A stretch of DNA of 64,000 bases, taken from contig CM049320.1 of assembly GCA_026874595.1 (NCBI GenBank), positions 13,019,488-13,083,487 on the forward strand, read 5' to 3'. A program made the position numbers and the translations under genes. Each line of letters begins with the position of its first letter. Position 1 is the first letter of the stretch. Shown in pieces: positions 49,034 through 61,285 of the stretch. Under the pieces are notes generated by a model. That model was not told the origin of the DNA and did not search any database. It saw nothing but the letters and a program-made list of their open reading frames with translations. This DNA is from Sipunculus nudus (lineage: Eukaryota; Annelida; Sipuncula; Golfingiida; Sipunculidae).

Positions 49034-49505
49034 TTGCTGTTAGTGTAGATTTTGGTTAAATTTGTTACTTTCTGGGTCATTTTCATATAACTTTATTTGA
49101 CATTTTACCAGCGTACTTCACACTGTAAGGTCCATGCATCTCTTTATTATTCATCTATTAATTGATTTAGGCAGGCAAGAAGCCCCCGTCGTTAGGTCCG
49201 ACAGCCATGGCATGGCAACCGAGGACGCGCTTTCTGATGGTTGAAATGTCTACTACTGGAGTCTTTAGACGGGTGACACCGCTGACGTAACAATGGTTTA
49301 GCCAGTCACGCATGTACTTCAAATTTTGCCTGAAACCGATGTGCCATGGCTGTCGGGCCTAACAACCGGGGCTTCTTGCCTGCCTATCTCAAATATTAAG
49401 TCAATAATAAAGTGTAAAAAACGCTAGGAAAATGTTAGACAAGTAATAGTTGTAAGGATGACCCAGAAAAGTAACAAATTTAACCGAAATCTACACTAAT
49501 AGCAA
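49034..49505. mobile_element. 472-bp foldback element with nested inverted repeats
   Basis: The outer arms, TTGCTGTTAGTGTAGATTTT at 49034 continuing to TGGGTCAT, match the reverse of 49452-49505 over about 48 bp. An inner pair, AGGCAGGCAAGAAGCCCC at 49169-49186, is perfect with 49368-49385 and extends through GTTAGG(T/C)CCGACAGCCATGGCA. Most of the element could fold into one long hairpin. There is no coding frame. Confidence 0.9.
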
Positions 49506-49690
49506 TTCAAGCGCCTGTGATTACAGGTACCCCGCCTCCTGGAGATTCCCGCCACAAACGGAAGAAGCGACTTCAAGCAAGCCATCACTGCATGGTGTTT
49601 TGTTTTGTTTTTGTTATAATTTATAAGTTAGATTGTAAGATGGGGATATATATCAAAATATAATGATATAATATAATCAAACATACATAA
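49506..49690. other. Intergenic, nothing recognised
   Basis: AT-rich spacer between two mobile elements. Confidence 0.4.
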
Positions 49691-49691
49691 C

Positions 49692-49871
49692 CAGAGGCGG
49701 ATCCAGGATTTTTGAAAGGGGAGGGTCCAACCCAGGAAGACTAAAAGAAAACCTAACAAAAGGTCTCCTGGTCGAGAAAGGAGAGGGTCCAGGTTACAGA
49801 CTTTGGTTTGAAACCCTTACAAAAAGTTGGTTGGGCTCAAAAAGGGGACCACCCCCATTGATTCGCCCCTG
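49692..49871 (+). mobile_element. Small MITE (CAGAGGCGGATCCAGGA family)
   Basis: The 5' end CAGAGGCGGATCCAGGAT and 3' end CATTGATTCGCCCCTG are imperfect inverted repeats. The interior (GAAAGGGGAGGGTC, CAGGAAGACTAAAAGAAAACC, TTGGTTTGAAAC) is nearly collinear with 53200-53387 and related to 14319-14529. Non-coding. Confidence 0.8.
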
Positions 49872-50012
49872 TTAACGCATATACATGTTTTAGTTTTCTT
49901 CATTGGAAAAAAAAATTGTCAAGTGTGATTTCGGGATGTTATGTGAGATCGCAACATGTAGTGCTCAGGACAAGTGAACCTCTTCTCACCATCATATTTA
50001 TCAAACAGGTTT

Positions 50013-50022
<10 letters not shown>

Positions 50023-50090
<68 letters not shown>
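50023..50090. repeat. (AT)n microsatellite
   Basis: Preceded by TTATTATTATTAT. Uninterrupted AT for about 60 bp. The Tyr-Ile open frames here are artefacts. Confidence 0.95.
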
Positions 50091-51389
50091 GAACAATTTT
50101 GCAAGTCCAAACAGTATTCGTTAAGAAACCCCATGACATCTCACACGGAAAGAGGCTATAGTCGCCATCTTGCCTTGACAGCAACCTTTTAGGTACGACT
50201 TTCCGCAACAGGGATCGCCACCTGCATATCAGACTTTGTGACAGAATTGTAAGGCTATATGTATATCATTCTAGGTGTAAATCAGAGAAAAATAAGAATA
50301 TCTATTGGACCTGAAATTAGGAAAAGGGCTTCGAAAAAAAAAAGGAAATTCCTGTTAATTTTAATTCTCTTGTATAATCGTTAGAATAATCATAAAATTA
50401 TTTCACACATTATATAAAATGCCTAATTGCATATTTTTAATATTTGTAAATTGTATTAGATTTTTTTGCATGTAAAACTTTGCATTATTTGTCACTGTTG
50501 TGTTACATTTAGATAATACCACTAAATGTGAGTTTATAAATTAGGGCTAATCTGAAGCTAACTAATTGTTTAGTACATGTGATCACTATTACGAGGGGCG
50601 AACTTACTGATGACGATCCATAAATAGGTGCAACCTTGATCATTATAAGTATATCTTAAACCACTGTTTTTTTAATGCTGTTGAAAAAAATAATGTACTG
50701 TGTCATAATATGCCACGTACAGGCCGACTATCAGTAAGCGTGTGTATAGTGTTGGTATATATTAGTTATGTTTTAAAAATACTTCAGACAAGACTTACAT
50801 TATCCCCGATAATAAAATTTTATTAAATCATTTAATTTAGGCAGTCATTTTGAAAACAAAAATAAATGTTGCTGTATATTTATAAAATTCCTTTTTGAGG
50901 AGACGAAAAATAATAGATGGTTAAATCATGTGTTTTATACTCACTGATGATATATAGTAATAGAGCATGCATGCAAGACATGCATTGTGTACATTGTGTA
51001 CTAAAGTATGCAGTAATGTTATGTGTGTTAATGGCATTATTTATTCATTAATATTAAACTGCTACTTTGCGTTATATCTATGCATTTATTTGATTGAATT
51101 ATAATTGAAATGTTTGGAACTTTGGGCCTGAGGTCTTTTTCCTGAATAAACTTCTGTTCTGATGTATTATAGCTCCGGGATATAGGTAATAAAAAATGGA
51201 CTTATTTTCATGAATTTTAAATTTAAAGCATTTTATAAAACACATTTAATTAATTCAACACATTTTTGTCCTGCTCATTCAGAGTCTGCCGTATACCATC
51301 TCCGATATTTCACATAACCATTCTAAATTATACTTAGAAACGATACTTTGCATAAATATAGGCAATGTTAAATCTTATACGTTAAACTA

Positions 51390-51390
<1 letters not shown>
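50091..51390. other. Intergenic, nothing recognised
   Basis: No supported gene or repeat. Confidence 0.4.

Positions 51391-51447
<57 letters not shown>
51391..51447. repeat. (AT)n microsatellite
   Basis: Uninterrupted AT run. Confidence 0.95.
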
Positions 51448-51449
<2 letters not shown>

Positions 51450-52494
51450 CGTATACTCATTTTTATGCATTATAGTTATATGCCAACAAAAGAGAATACG
51501 GCGTTCAGAGTCCGTTCCATTAACATGATCGAGAATCTAATACATATTCAATAATTTTTTCTTTACTTTTTGTCACTTTGGTTGAAGTTAAGCAAGTGAC
51601 ATACCGATTGATAATACTATTCATGAAAAAGTAATAATACCTATGATTAGATATGTTGCCATATTGTAAGGAATTGGCATAATTGTGACCTTGATGATTT
51701 AGCTCATAGGTCTAAACCCAAACACTAACGATACAGTAATAAACAAAGAAGTAAATATAATAAGGAGAATGCAAAGAAGAAAACAATCCCAACAAAAACG
51801 CCTATACGCGTATACAATTAAAATTTCAGACAAAACTATTTAGAATCAAGTTTGAAAAAAAAATCACCACGAAAAAGATTAAGGATTAGACCGATGTCAG
51901 CGGGGGTAACATAATAATAAGTAGACAACAGTTCAGTCTCTCCTCCGACTCCAAATAATAACAATTAAGCACATGAAATCAGAAAAAGACTAAACACTGA
52001 TTAAGTGAAAAAAAGTCACATTCAACATTGCTACTTGAAATGTATGAATGAACCTAAATCTTGCAGAAATTAACTTAATTCTTATTTTATATCACACCTT
52101 CTAAGTTAAAGACATGTTTAAGATTATTATATAACAAAAAACGCATTGGTCTTACTGGAAATTCATTTAATTCCTAAGTTAATATTCTGTTTTAGTTTCA
52201 TTTATTGTTGTATTGTACTGTTTGTTTTTACATGGAGTAATCATAACATTTTGACATATATAGAAAATATATTCAAGTTATCATATGCCAATAATATTGA
52301 TTCAATACATAATATTAAAAATTTTGTAGTTTTTAGCATAGAAGAAAAAAATATAATTCACAGTTATATTTTATTTTGAATCCAGTCTCTGTTCCCCTGA
52401 CATTTAGAGCAGATTTTATTAATCGTATAACTTTTAATTTGACAGATGTTGCTGGTATTAAGAGAATTAAAAACTATACCAGTAGTGATATTTA

Positions 52495-52495
<1 letters not shown>
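51448..52495. other. Intergenic, nothing recognised
   Basis: No supported gene or repeat. Very AT-rich. Confidence 0.4.
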
Positions 52496-52535
<40 letters not shown>

Positions 52536-52612
52536 TATATCCCATTAATATCACAACTGGACTGGTATATATATATATAATATATATATATATATATAAT
52601 ATATATATACAA
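52496..52612. repeat. Interrupted (AT)n microsatellite
   Basis: Two AT runs separated by CCCATTAATATCACAACTGG, with further short interruptions. Confidence 0.9.
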
Positions 52613-53198
52613 GATTTATTTTTTTATATAATTAACTACAAAATTAATTTTTGAAAAAATGCTATGAAAACAGAGATGCACGTGCTTTTTGTAAACTTTA
52701 CATGAACATAGATACACGAAGAGAAAACAGATTATAAAATATATAGGCTGTTTAAAAGTAAAACAGAATGGGAAGCTCTAATAAATTGCCTCCTCGGGAC
52801 CTAAGCTTGCGGCTTTCCTTTTAAACACAGACAAATTAAATATTCTTCATTAATCAAGTGATACATCATTATTCAAAATTAACAAATTTGTACGATTTAA
52901 AAAAATTTTTTTTTACTTTGGCCGAGAATATTTTTGCACCGATAACGTTTTGTGTTCCACGTTTGTGTTTAATTTTGTTATTCTGCAATTTTATATATAG
53001 ACCACTAATATTTTGTTTCTATTAACAAAGCGTGATCTTCACACTGACTTCTCTCACTCTAAATGGTAAGTAAAAAGAAAAATGTATTGAATCTGTACTT
53101 ATATTCATTTATGACAATTATAATTATATACACCATCCGCACAAAAGTGTATATATATTTTCTCTATTTTCAAATATTATATAAGATACGATTTATGT
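52613..53198. other. Intergenic, nothing recognised
   Basis: No supported gene or repeat. Confidence 0.4.
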
Positions 53199-53199
53199 A

Positions 53200-53387
53200 C
53201 AGGGCGGATTCAATATTTTGAAAGGGGAGGGTCACGACCAGGAAGACTGAAAGAAAACCTAAAAAAAGGTCCTCAGATCCGGGAAGGAGGGGGTCAGGGT
53301 CGTAAAATTTGGTTTGAAACTCTAAAAAAAAATTGTTTCGGCTTCAAAAGGGGAACCCCCTTGACCCTCCCCCTGTATTCTCCACTG
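53200..53387 (+). mobile_element. Small MITE (CAGGGCGGATCCA family)
   Basis: Collinear with 49692-49871: GAAAGGGGAGGGTC, CCAGGAAGACTGAAAGAAAA, GGTTTGAAAC and AAAAGGGGAACC. Ends CAGGGCGGATT and TCCACTG. Non-coding. Confidence 0.8.
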
Positions 53388-53538
53388 ATGTACATATAGG
53401 CCTATCAGACAGTTTCTTCAAGTAACGTTTAATTTCATGTATTGTTATGTTTATCATCGAGAGTCAGATAATTACTTAATTATTTTTCTAATTCTCTTAC
53501 TCTTTTTGCTGGATATAACAATTAATTATATAATATCC

Positions 53539-53644
53539 CAGCCGGCACTGGCCGTTGATTTAACGTAATTTTCAACGTTGATGCAACGTTGAATTCACGT
53601 TGACAACGTTGAATCAACGTTGAATCAACGTCGAGTGCCGGCTG
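53539..53644. mobile_element. 106-bp palindromic element built from CAACGTTGA units
   Basis: The terminal inverted repeats CAGCCGGCACT and AGTGCCGGCTG enclose several copies of the self-complementary CAACGTTGA, with spacers such as ATTCACGTTGA. The whole element can fold on itself. It has no coding capacity, and no flanking target duplication was seen. Confidence 0.85.
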
Positions 53645-56045
53645 CATGAAATTAAACGGTGATATGATTGGCAAGGGTGCCCCGGCCTCATAAATGTGGT
53701 GTATTCCATTTATGTATTTTACTCACATATATGCACGAAGAGAACTGCGGGAACGGGAATGTACTATCTAGAGGAACTTCGAAAAAAAATTAAAATCTCA
53801 GAATTATTTTATTAGTGTAGTACAGGATCTATGCGAATGTATCTCGGTGTCAGCCAAACCACTGGGGTTGTAGTTGACTTACTGTCATTATATCCTTGAC
53901 CATGAGATTCTGATAAAGTAAAGGTTGATTTTTGCCAGATATTTGTTCATTGATACATCGTCCGCACCCAGGGACGCACGCGTTTTAATAGCATGATCGT
54001 AGGGGCTGGAAATCTGCGTGTACATTTGTTTAGTAGCAAACTTAAAACCAGTCCGGGGTACCAGTCTAATTTAACGACGGCATTTGATTGGTGGAAAGTT
54101 CAACTTTAACCTGAGTCTTTGACCCGGATGTTTGGAACTAGCGGTTTTGCATGTGCTTTCCGTCCGGGCTTTCCCAGATTAATGCTAACATCTTTCCCAG
54201 AAATAAACCACCAAGAAAATGCCACCTTTGACACTGCACCGTCATCGAGTTTGGAGCAGTAGGTGTCAACAGCAGTTTAGTTCACCTGTTCTCCTGTGTG
54301 TGTATAGCCGCTAACCGTAAGTGTCAGTCTCATATGTTTAGTTTTTCTGTCACACCAATGTCCATTTCCAAACCGGTCACTGCTGGAATATGTAATCTTG
54401 ATATATCGCCCAGAAATCTCTGTGCCTAATTTGTTAAGATACTGCACTAGAACCCTGTAACAAACTTTCACAATTGTTGGACGTATCATTCTGGGAAATT
54501 TCGATTTCCCAGAATAGTACGACATGACAGAATATATTGATTTGTCACATTTCAAAATGAATTTTCCATTAATTTAGTTATTAATGCCTAATGGTTTCAT
54601 ATAAAGGCTATTATTTGAATTATTAAAATTAAGAGACAATCCATATTTAGCCATTACAAGCTGGTTAGTGAGTATAAACAGTACATATATATATATTTAT
54701 ATTAGTGGTAGGATTTGGTATTAAAATCATAATCGATGACTGCAAAATAAAAATGACCAATGATTGATTATTAATATATTATTTTATGTACCTTTTAATA
54801 TTACCTTGTAATCTACCCTACATTAGTACCTTAAATATTGAACCAAGTAAAAATTAAGTCTGACACATATACAGTTTAACCTGGGAATTATGACCACCAA
54901 AATACAGGACAGTGATAAAATGGTCTCATTTCCGAGGTGGTTATTTAAGTGAGGTTTGACTATCAAGGGTCTTACAACAGCTCAATAGTGTCTGTCCACA
55001 TGACCGAGGTGCGGATTAGCTTTCTTATCCGCATGACAGCCGTGTATTCCCATATATCGTAAACTAAATATTTTAATTTTTCATGATATGATTACTTCAA
55101 GTATCAGAGGAATTAAAATTTTTGGGAAATTGATACAAAAAAAACCCCATGAATAGAAATAAACATACCACAAAGAAATTTGCTATGACAGCTTGCCAAG
55201 CTTAGGAACATTCGTGTATTTGGTCCAGCCCAGGCTTTACCAGTTTTATGCACCGACTGTGTATATATTCACTTTATAACTTGTAATTATTAAGTGTACG
55301 TAAATCACCCAGCATCTACAACTTGTAAATAGTTCTGTTGTGCTGTTGTGTCTGTTACCAGCCATATTGTTAGCAGTGGTTAGGTTTTATATTATAATAT
55401 GAGAGGCTGTCATGCGGATTGTACACGACGGTTGTGCTGATAGCCTCAGCCAAACAGCTCAGCCATGCTTTGTTAACTTTAAGGTCTCTGTACTTTACAC
55501 AGTGCTATTCTGTATAACTTGGAAGTACTAAATAAGTTTTTCACCTAAATCTACATAATAAGACAGAAAATTAAGACTATACATTTTGTATAATTTTATT
55601 TATTAATACTGAAAAAAAAGGGGAAAAAGTCAAAGTTTCCTCAGCCGATTAACAGTTTCTAGATAGTTTGCCTGATGAAGAGTTTAAGATCCAGTTATCA
55701 ATAAAATTAATACGGAGTTGGGTTTTTTCTAGACCATGGTTTACCTGCTTCAGTTCTGATTAGACTCTCCAAATTCGGCAGACGTATTGGTGGTGTGCTC
55801 TTCTAGGACAAGTTTGTTTTATTTTGCGTGATTATGCCCTATTAAGCTGAATAATTAATAATTTTAATATTTCCCCATAAGGTGCCCCTATTTCTTTTGT
55901 GCTTCAAGGTCCTCCACGCCTGTGATGCTTTTCCGGGAGGCGCCTCGGGGATTTTCACTGGCCTTTTAAGACCGTGGCCAACGCGCATGTCCTGCCCAAA
56001 AGTCATTTCCGTGAAATACGCAGTTACGCGGGTCAACTATAATCT
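53645..56045. other. Intergenic with scattered old repeat fragments
   Basis: No supported gene. 54700-54860 is related to 38020-38165. Around 55900-56035 GC content rises and both strands are open for 60-90 codons, but no splice-bounded exon or known family is visible. Confidence 0.4.
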
Positions 56046-56049
56046 CCAT

Positions 56050-57625
56050 TCATCCCCCATATCCATTGAAACACCTCAAAAGGAATTTTCTTTCTCAAAA
56101 GGAAGTAAAGGATTTTTATTCAAAGACCACATGACTCCGCTTTCAATGTAAGGCTTTTCAGTTTGGTCAACAATGGGCACTGAGTCCAGTGATGTGACAA
56201 CCGTTTGACAATTATTTTATGGGTTACAGGTATGTTGATTTTATACATTCGAAAATATCTTTCCATAATAACTATGGTTTCAAAAGTACGGCAAAATCAT
56301 GTCTTTTTTTTTGGGGGGGGGGGTTCACATATGTTTGTTAAGATTCGTTGTCTGGAGGGATGGTAAAACATGATAAAATATCACCAGAACATCTTTAAAC
56401 TGATAACAAACTAGAATCTGTAGTCAAGGCGTACAGACCTCCACCAGAATTTAAAGGTGCCCAATCACCTTTCTGACCTTTATAATTTAAAGTAATCCCT
56501 TGGAGCTTTCATAAGAATAGGCCAAAAAAAGGGGATATCACCGAACACAGGCTGCTTATTATTGTTTATATCAATGTGTTTATAATATGTTGGGGCCCGC
56601 AAAAATAATCAAAACAAATTAGACAAGGGAATCTTGCAGCAAGTCAGATAAGCCAGAAATGTTTTTTTTTGCAACAAGTGACCTATCTTTATACAACCTA
56701 CCACCTTATGATATATAATATATGGATACATTTTTTTCTGTTTGTCAACATGTCTGTGTTTACAAACACGTTGTGGATAAACAAGTTCACACTGGAACGA
56801 AGGAATGCTCCTTTGTCATAATGGTTTATAAGAAAATATATATAGTGGTGATTCTTATAACCTCCAAAATGAAATGGACATTGATATGTCTTTATCCTAA
56901 CCCTCTACAAACATTCAGCAAAACTTTTTTCGCCTGTCATCTTTTTTCAGGAGGTGACCTGTAATCCCTACTGAACCCCATTTCAATTATATCGCCTGTT
57001 AAGGAATTTTACTCTGTCAAAAGGAAGTAAATATTTTAAATTCAAGCGCGGAACACATGTACTAAAGAATCTTTTAATAGGTAGCATTTTTCCGTTGAGT
57101 GGACACAAAGAGCTGAGACCTTTTACACAATCACTGTTTTATAGGTTTACAGGTATGTTGATTTTTATACATTCAGAAGTATCTTTCCATGATAACCATG
57201 GTTTTAATAGTTCTGCCGATTTATGGGTTGTTTGAAAAAGAGTTTTTTTTCAAAAAGGAAGCCCTGGAGGGAGGAAGGGGGATTGCACACACTTCTACGG
57301 GTCCTCAATCTCTTTGGGACTTTGAAACCCCCGCCTGAATCCACTAAACTGTCGTTCATTCAAACGTGCACATTTTATGTAAAATATTGTCATGGTTCAG
57401 AAACAGGGGTTCACCAGGAGAGTGGCAGAACAACTGCATGCGAATTGCAAACTCAGGGACAAAGGAATAGTCCCTTATAATTATTCCTTTGAGAAATTGT
57501 GATTATGGCACTTAGGAAAAAGTATATTAGGGTGACTCTGATTACCTCCAAAATGTAATGGATTACGGATGCAGTTTTACTCTACCCCTCTACAAATTTT
57601 CAGCAAAATCTGTATATTACATTTT
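56050..57625 (+). repeat. Tandem duplication, ~925-bp offset
   Basis: 56077-56280 and 57003-57210 match (AAGGAATTTT, CAAAAGGAAGTAAA, GGTTACAGGTATGTTGATTTT, ATACATTC, ATCTTTCCAT), and the order continues. CCTCCAAAATGAAATGGA (about 56860) matches CCTCCAAAATGTAATGGA (about 57544), followed in both by CCCTCTACAAA and TTCAGCAAAA. Spacing differs between the blocks because of indels. A poly-T/poly-G tract lies near 56303-56323. Confidence 0.75.
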
Positions 57626-57995
57626 TCCACATTTTGTATACAAATAACGCATGTGTCTGTTAACATGCCTTAGACTATACCCTCAGCTGACTACAGTGAA
57701 TAAACATCATGTTCTGAGCTTCAAATAATACAAAGTATCTTTCATATAATTTCACGGTAGAATGCTTTCTTTATACAATCGTTAAATCTACGATATTTCC
57801 CAAGCAATGAAGCTGTCGGAACTATGTTGCTTATCGGAAAGAATACTTCTCACTTAAAAATTAGTAACTCCCTGTATATGCCTCACATCTCTTTCCAAAA
57901 TTTATTTTTTGTGAGATTCTGGAATAAAGTAATTTTTCTTTCTATGTTGATATTTGGGGAGGGTGTTCCTGGATAATTCTAGCAGAAGTAATCTT
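57626..57995. other. Intergenic, nothing recognised
   Basis: No supported gene or repeat. Confidence 0.4.
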
Positions 57996-57997
57996 TA

Positions 57998-59284
57998 CCA
58001 TTTCCCGCCGTGGATAATCCGCTACCATAGATAATCCGCACCCCTATTTAGAGCAACAATTTCTGAGGAAAAACACATAACCCTGTGTATAATACGCAGC
58101 CTGCTTCTGGCCAAAATCTTGAATGCTACAATTTGTATTTGCCGTAGTCATCGAATGTTCACTGGCTCCGTGGGGGTAAACTTTGCCAGTCAGACCAACA
58201 AGTCTCTTAGAAGAAGATAGTTACACTCAAATAGCAAAAAGGTTATTCTCCTTTAGCTGTCGAGTGTAAAAAAAGGTGTTGTCAAGTGTGCAATACTGAC
58301 ACATACCTGTTTTAGGTAAGATATAATTTACTGGACAACCACCTGTAAAATGCGGGCAAATTACGCCCACTTTATATTATATCAGTCCCTTTCCAAACTC
58401 CTTAATATTATCAATATATAAATGCTGTGAAATACGACCACCTGGCTATTACAGATTACAAGTTTTTTTACTGATCAAATTGTTATATTACTATTAAATT
58501 GACCTGCTTAATACCGGCACTCATGCTAATCAAGCGCTGACCCGGTTGATTGCCCATGGGTGAAGTTGCGGTCACCTGTATGGGATCACCGTTCTATTGT
58601 TGTGCGCATGTACCAACTACCGAATCCTGGCTGGTGGTTTCAACGGCACCTGGGGCTGACCCTAGATTTCCCCTGACCACGTGACAGACTCACACGACCT
58701 GCTAATCCGCGTAAGTGGAGGTGCCCCTGATGTATAACTGATCAATCTGACCATGATGATGTACACAATAGGGTAACTAATTAACAAAGAAAACCACTAG
58801 GCAATTATTCCTCCCTTGGCACAAGTTGTTTAGAAAGTAATTAAGTGTATCACGGATAATTTCCAAAGAGAATCAATGACCCGGCATAACAACCCCGGTG
58901 TTGGTGCCCACGGCACCATCTACCAACTGACAATGACATTAAATGAGGTCAGCCAGACCATGCATCGTCATGCATATTTCAGTTCACAAATCATAAATGT
59001 TCTTTAGCTGTAAGCTACATTAATGGTATATTTTAAGTATTTGAAATTATGACAGTAAATAAAACCTATTATTATGTTTTCTTATGCCTAATTTGATAAA
59101 GTTCAGTGTGTATACACTTCGTTTCCATAAAATCCTTTATTATCACTCACTGTCGGCCCACCAAACGATGTCGATTGTGATAGGGAAAATAGTTTGGAAT
59201 TATGCTTCCATGTATAATACGCACTAATGTTTTTTATTTCTATTTCATTGAGAAAAAGTGCGGATTATCCACGGGGAAAAACGG
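57998..59284. mobile_element. 1287-bp non-autonomous DNA transposon, TA-flanked
   Basis: The left end CCATTTCCCGCCGTGGATAA (then TCCGC) is the imperfect reverse complement of the right end (GCGGATTATCCACGGGGAAA then AACGG). TA lies directly outside both ends (57996-57997 and 59285-59286). The phrase GGATAATCCGC also recurs inside the left end at 58024. No transposase frame is visible. Confidence 0.88.
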
Positions 59285-59286
59285 TA

Positions 59287-60015
59287 TATCATATAAGTGA
59301 AACACATGACAAAAGTTCCTGCAGAAAACATTAGGGTTAAAATATGCATCGTTTAGTCCCTATCAGCTCAATAAAAAATATGCATCAGACAAGGCCGTCG
59401 ATTTTCCACGGGAGCAGCTAGTAAATCTATATTAACCAGTGAGCGATTACAGATAATGGCCTTTATCCGGCTATATCATGGATATAATCAAAGACAGGCA
59501 TAAAAAGTCATGAAACCAGGACTCATATCCTCTTAACCCCATGTGATCATCTCTGAACATGCTTTTGTCTATGCCTTGCACTTTCATCTCCTGCCCTTGA
59601 CTAATTGTGATGTAACGCATGGAACCTGGTGGAAAGTGGTAGTAATTTTGAGGTAGTCGCTGAACTGAGGGGGTTGTTTGCTGAGTTTTTACTGTACATC
59701 GGTATCCATAATGAAACCATCAATCCGCCCGCTTCCAAAGGTCAGCTTGCCATCCGGCGATTAATGACTACACAATTGTATGTTTGATGACCAATGATCA
59801 ATTTTCACAATCAATTGGCACACAACTTATATATATATACTAGCTGATAAACCGGGCTCCATGCTTTTTGCCGGGGTATGGGATATGTATTAGTTGAGAG
59901 GATTGTTAGGTCCTTTTTTATTAAAAAATTAACAGAAAATATAGATTTTCAGTGGTTTGGTACGACTGTAGAATAACTCGCGCACCTCTCTGAGGCACAA
60001 CACTTCTGTGAACAT
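59287..60015. other. Intergenic, nothing recognised
   Basis: No supported gene or repeat boundary. Confidence 0.4.
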
Positions 60016-60016
60016 A

Positions 60017-60422
60017 TGCTCTTTACACAGCGCATTACCCATAGGCCTACTACCTATATGGTAAGGGCTGTTTGTTATGACCTCGGATCCTGAATCTCTA
60101 CACCAGAGGAGAGCACTGTACTTTGGTCCAATCAGATGAGACCCTGTGCTGGAAGTCAAAACAGTTTACCAGCCAAACGAGGAATACACGAAGCCAATGT
60201 TGTTCATTTCATTTTGAGTGACAGCTCATCGCCAAGGTGACTGTTTGAGCAGGCCACAAGCTCAGAGAGAATTGCCCTACAAGTGGTTTCTGGGCGGAGC
60301 ATGATGCAGACAGGCCCATGTGCACCACCCTGTGATTAAAAATTCATCATAAACGGTCAAAGCAGGCAGTGCAAAAATTAGTAGCTTCTTTAGAGGCGCA
60401 AGATTTCTGCTGCCTTGGGAGC
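60017..60422 (-). mobile_element. Inverted copy of the 11718-12197 interspersed repeat
   Basis: Reverse-complement alignment along the whole length at roughly 75-80%: GCTCTTTACACAGCGC, TAGGCCTACTACCTATAT, TTTGGTCCAATCAGATG, GGTTTCTGGGCG, GCAAGATTTCTGCTGCC. Some internal indels. No coding frame was recognised. Confidence 0.8.
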
Positions 60423-60444
60423 TTACTGTGAACAGCAAACGTTT

Positions 60445-61035
60445 TTATGTCCAGCTGCTTGTACCTTAATTTTGCCACTTATTTTTATCTGCATCTTACT
60501 TCTCCATTACATGAATTCTAAACATCATACCGTCCATATACACTTATAACCTCGTCAAACACTGCGTGAGTGATATTCCAGTCGCTTCAGAAATTCATAC
60601 ACCGGTATGTTGACCTTGAAGACCTGTTCAGTGGTAATGTTTACATTATTTTGCAAACCGGAATGGGACTCGGGGGCACTCCGGTGTTGGATGATCTTTG
60701 ACTGGTTACTATTTTTGGACGTTTAAAGTACTTTAAGTCTTTAATTCAACATAGCTTAACCTCTAATTTAATTGGAGTAGGAAAACAGTATAGATGAATT
60801 AAATGTAAGGAAACTGTTCCTGAAGAAGCAAACGGGTACTACTATAGAACGCGGGCTTCAGTCCAACAACCATAGGATACTGCTGCTTGCATCTTAATTT
60901 TGCCACTTATTTTTATCTGCCACTTACACTTTCCCCCATAACATAAATCCTAAACATCATAACGTCCGTCCGTATAAACTCATAACCTTGCCGAGACAGT
61001 GCGTGAGTGATCCTGCATTATCTCTAAAGCCCCCG
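60445..61035 (+). repeat. Pair of ~140-bp direct repeats, ~425 bp apart
   Basis: 60460-60598 and 60886-61018 share CTTAATTTTGCCACTTATTT, TTATCTGC, CTAAACATCATA, ACGTCC/CCGTCC and GCGTGAGTGAT in order. Confidence 0.85.
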
Positions 61036-61083
61036 TTCTGTAGTGGCTCCAAGAAACGGGAAAAATGCATACCTCGTTGGTAG

Positions 61084-61285
61084 CAGAAGCGGACCCAAGG
61101 GAAGTCTAGGGGGTCGGTCCCCCTTTTCAGCTGCAACCTTTTTTAATCGTAGGGGACCAATTTTTTTTTAGACCTGGAACGTTCGCCTTTACTATACCCC
61201 AACCCAAACCTTATCCGGAAATGGGGACCTTGTTTTGACTTTAACCCTCCTTGGTTGAACCCTTCCTTTTCGTAAAGCGAGCCAG
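61084..61285 (-). mobile_element. Probable diverged MITE related to the CAGGGGCGGATCCA family
   Basis: CAGAAGCGGACCC at 61084 and an interior of GGTCCCC, TTTTTAATCGTAGGGGACC, GGGGACC and TGACTTTAACCCTCC recall the small MITEs at 49.7 and 53.2 kb. The far end is not clear. Confidence 0.4.

Noticed and set aside
45822-52654. Tyr/Ile-repeat frames
   Set aside because: Artefacts of (AT)n microsatellites.
55842-56151. Overlapping open frames on both strands in a GC-richer patch
   Set aside because: No matching splice phases, no recognised family and no similarity between the two readings and known proteins. Left unassigned.
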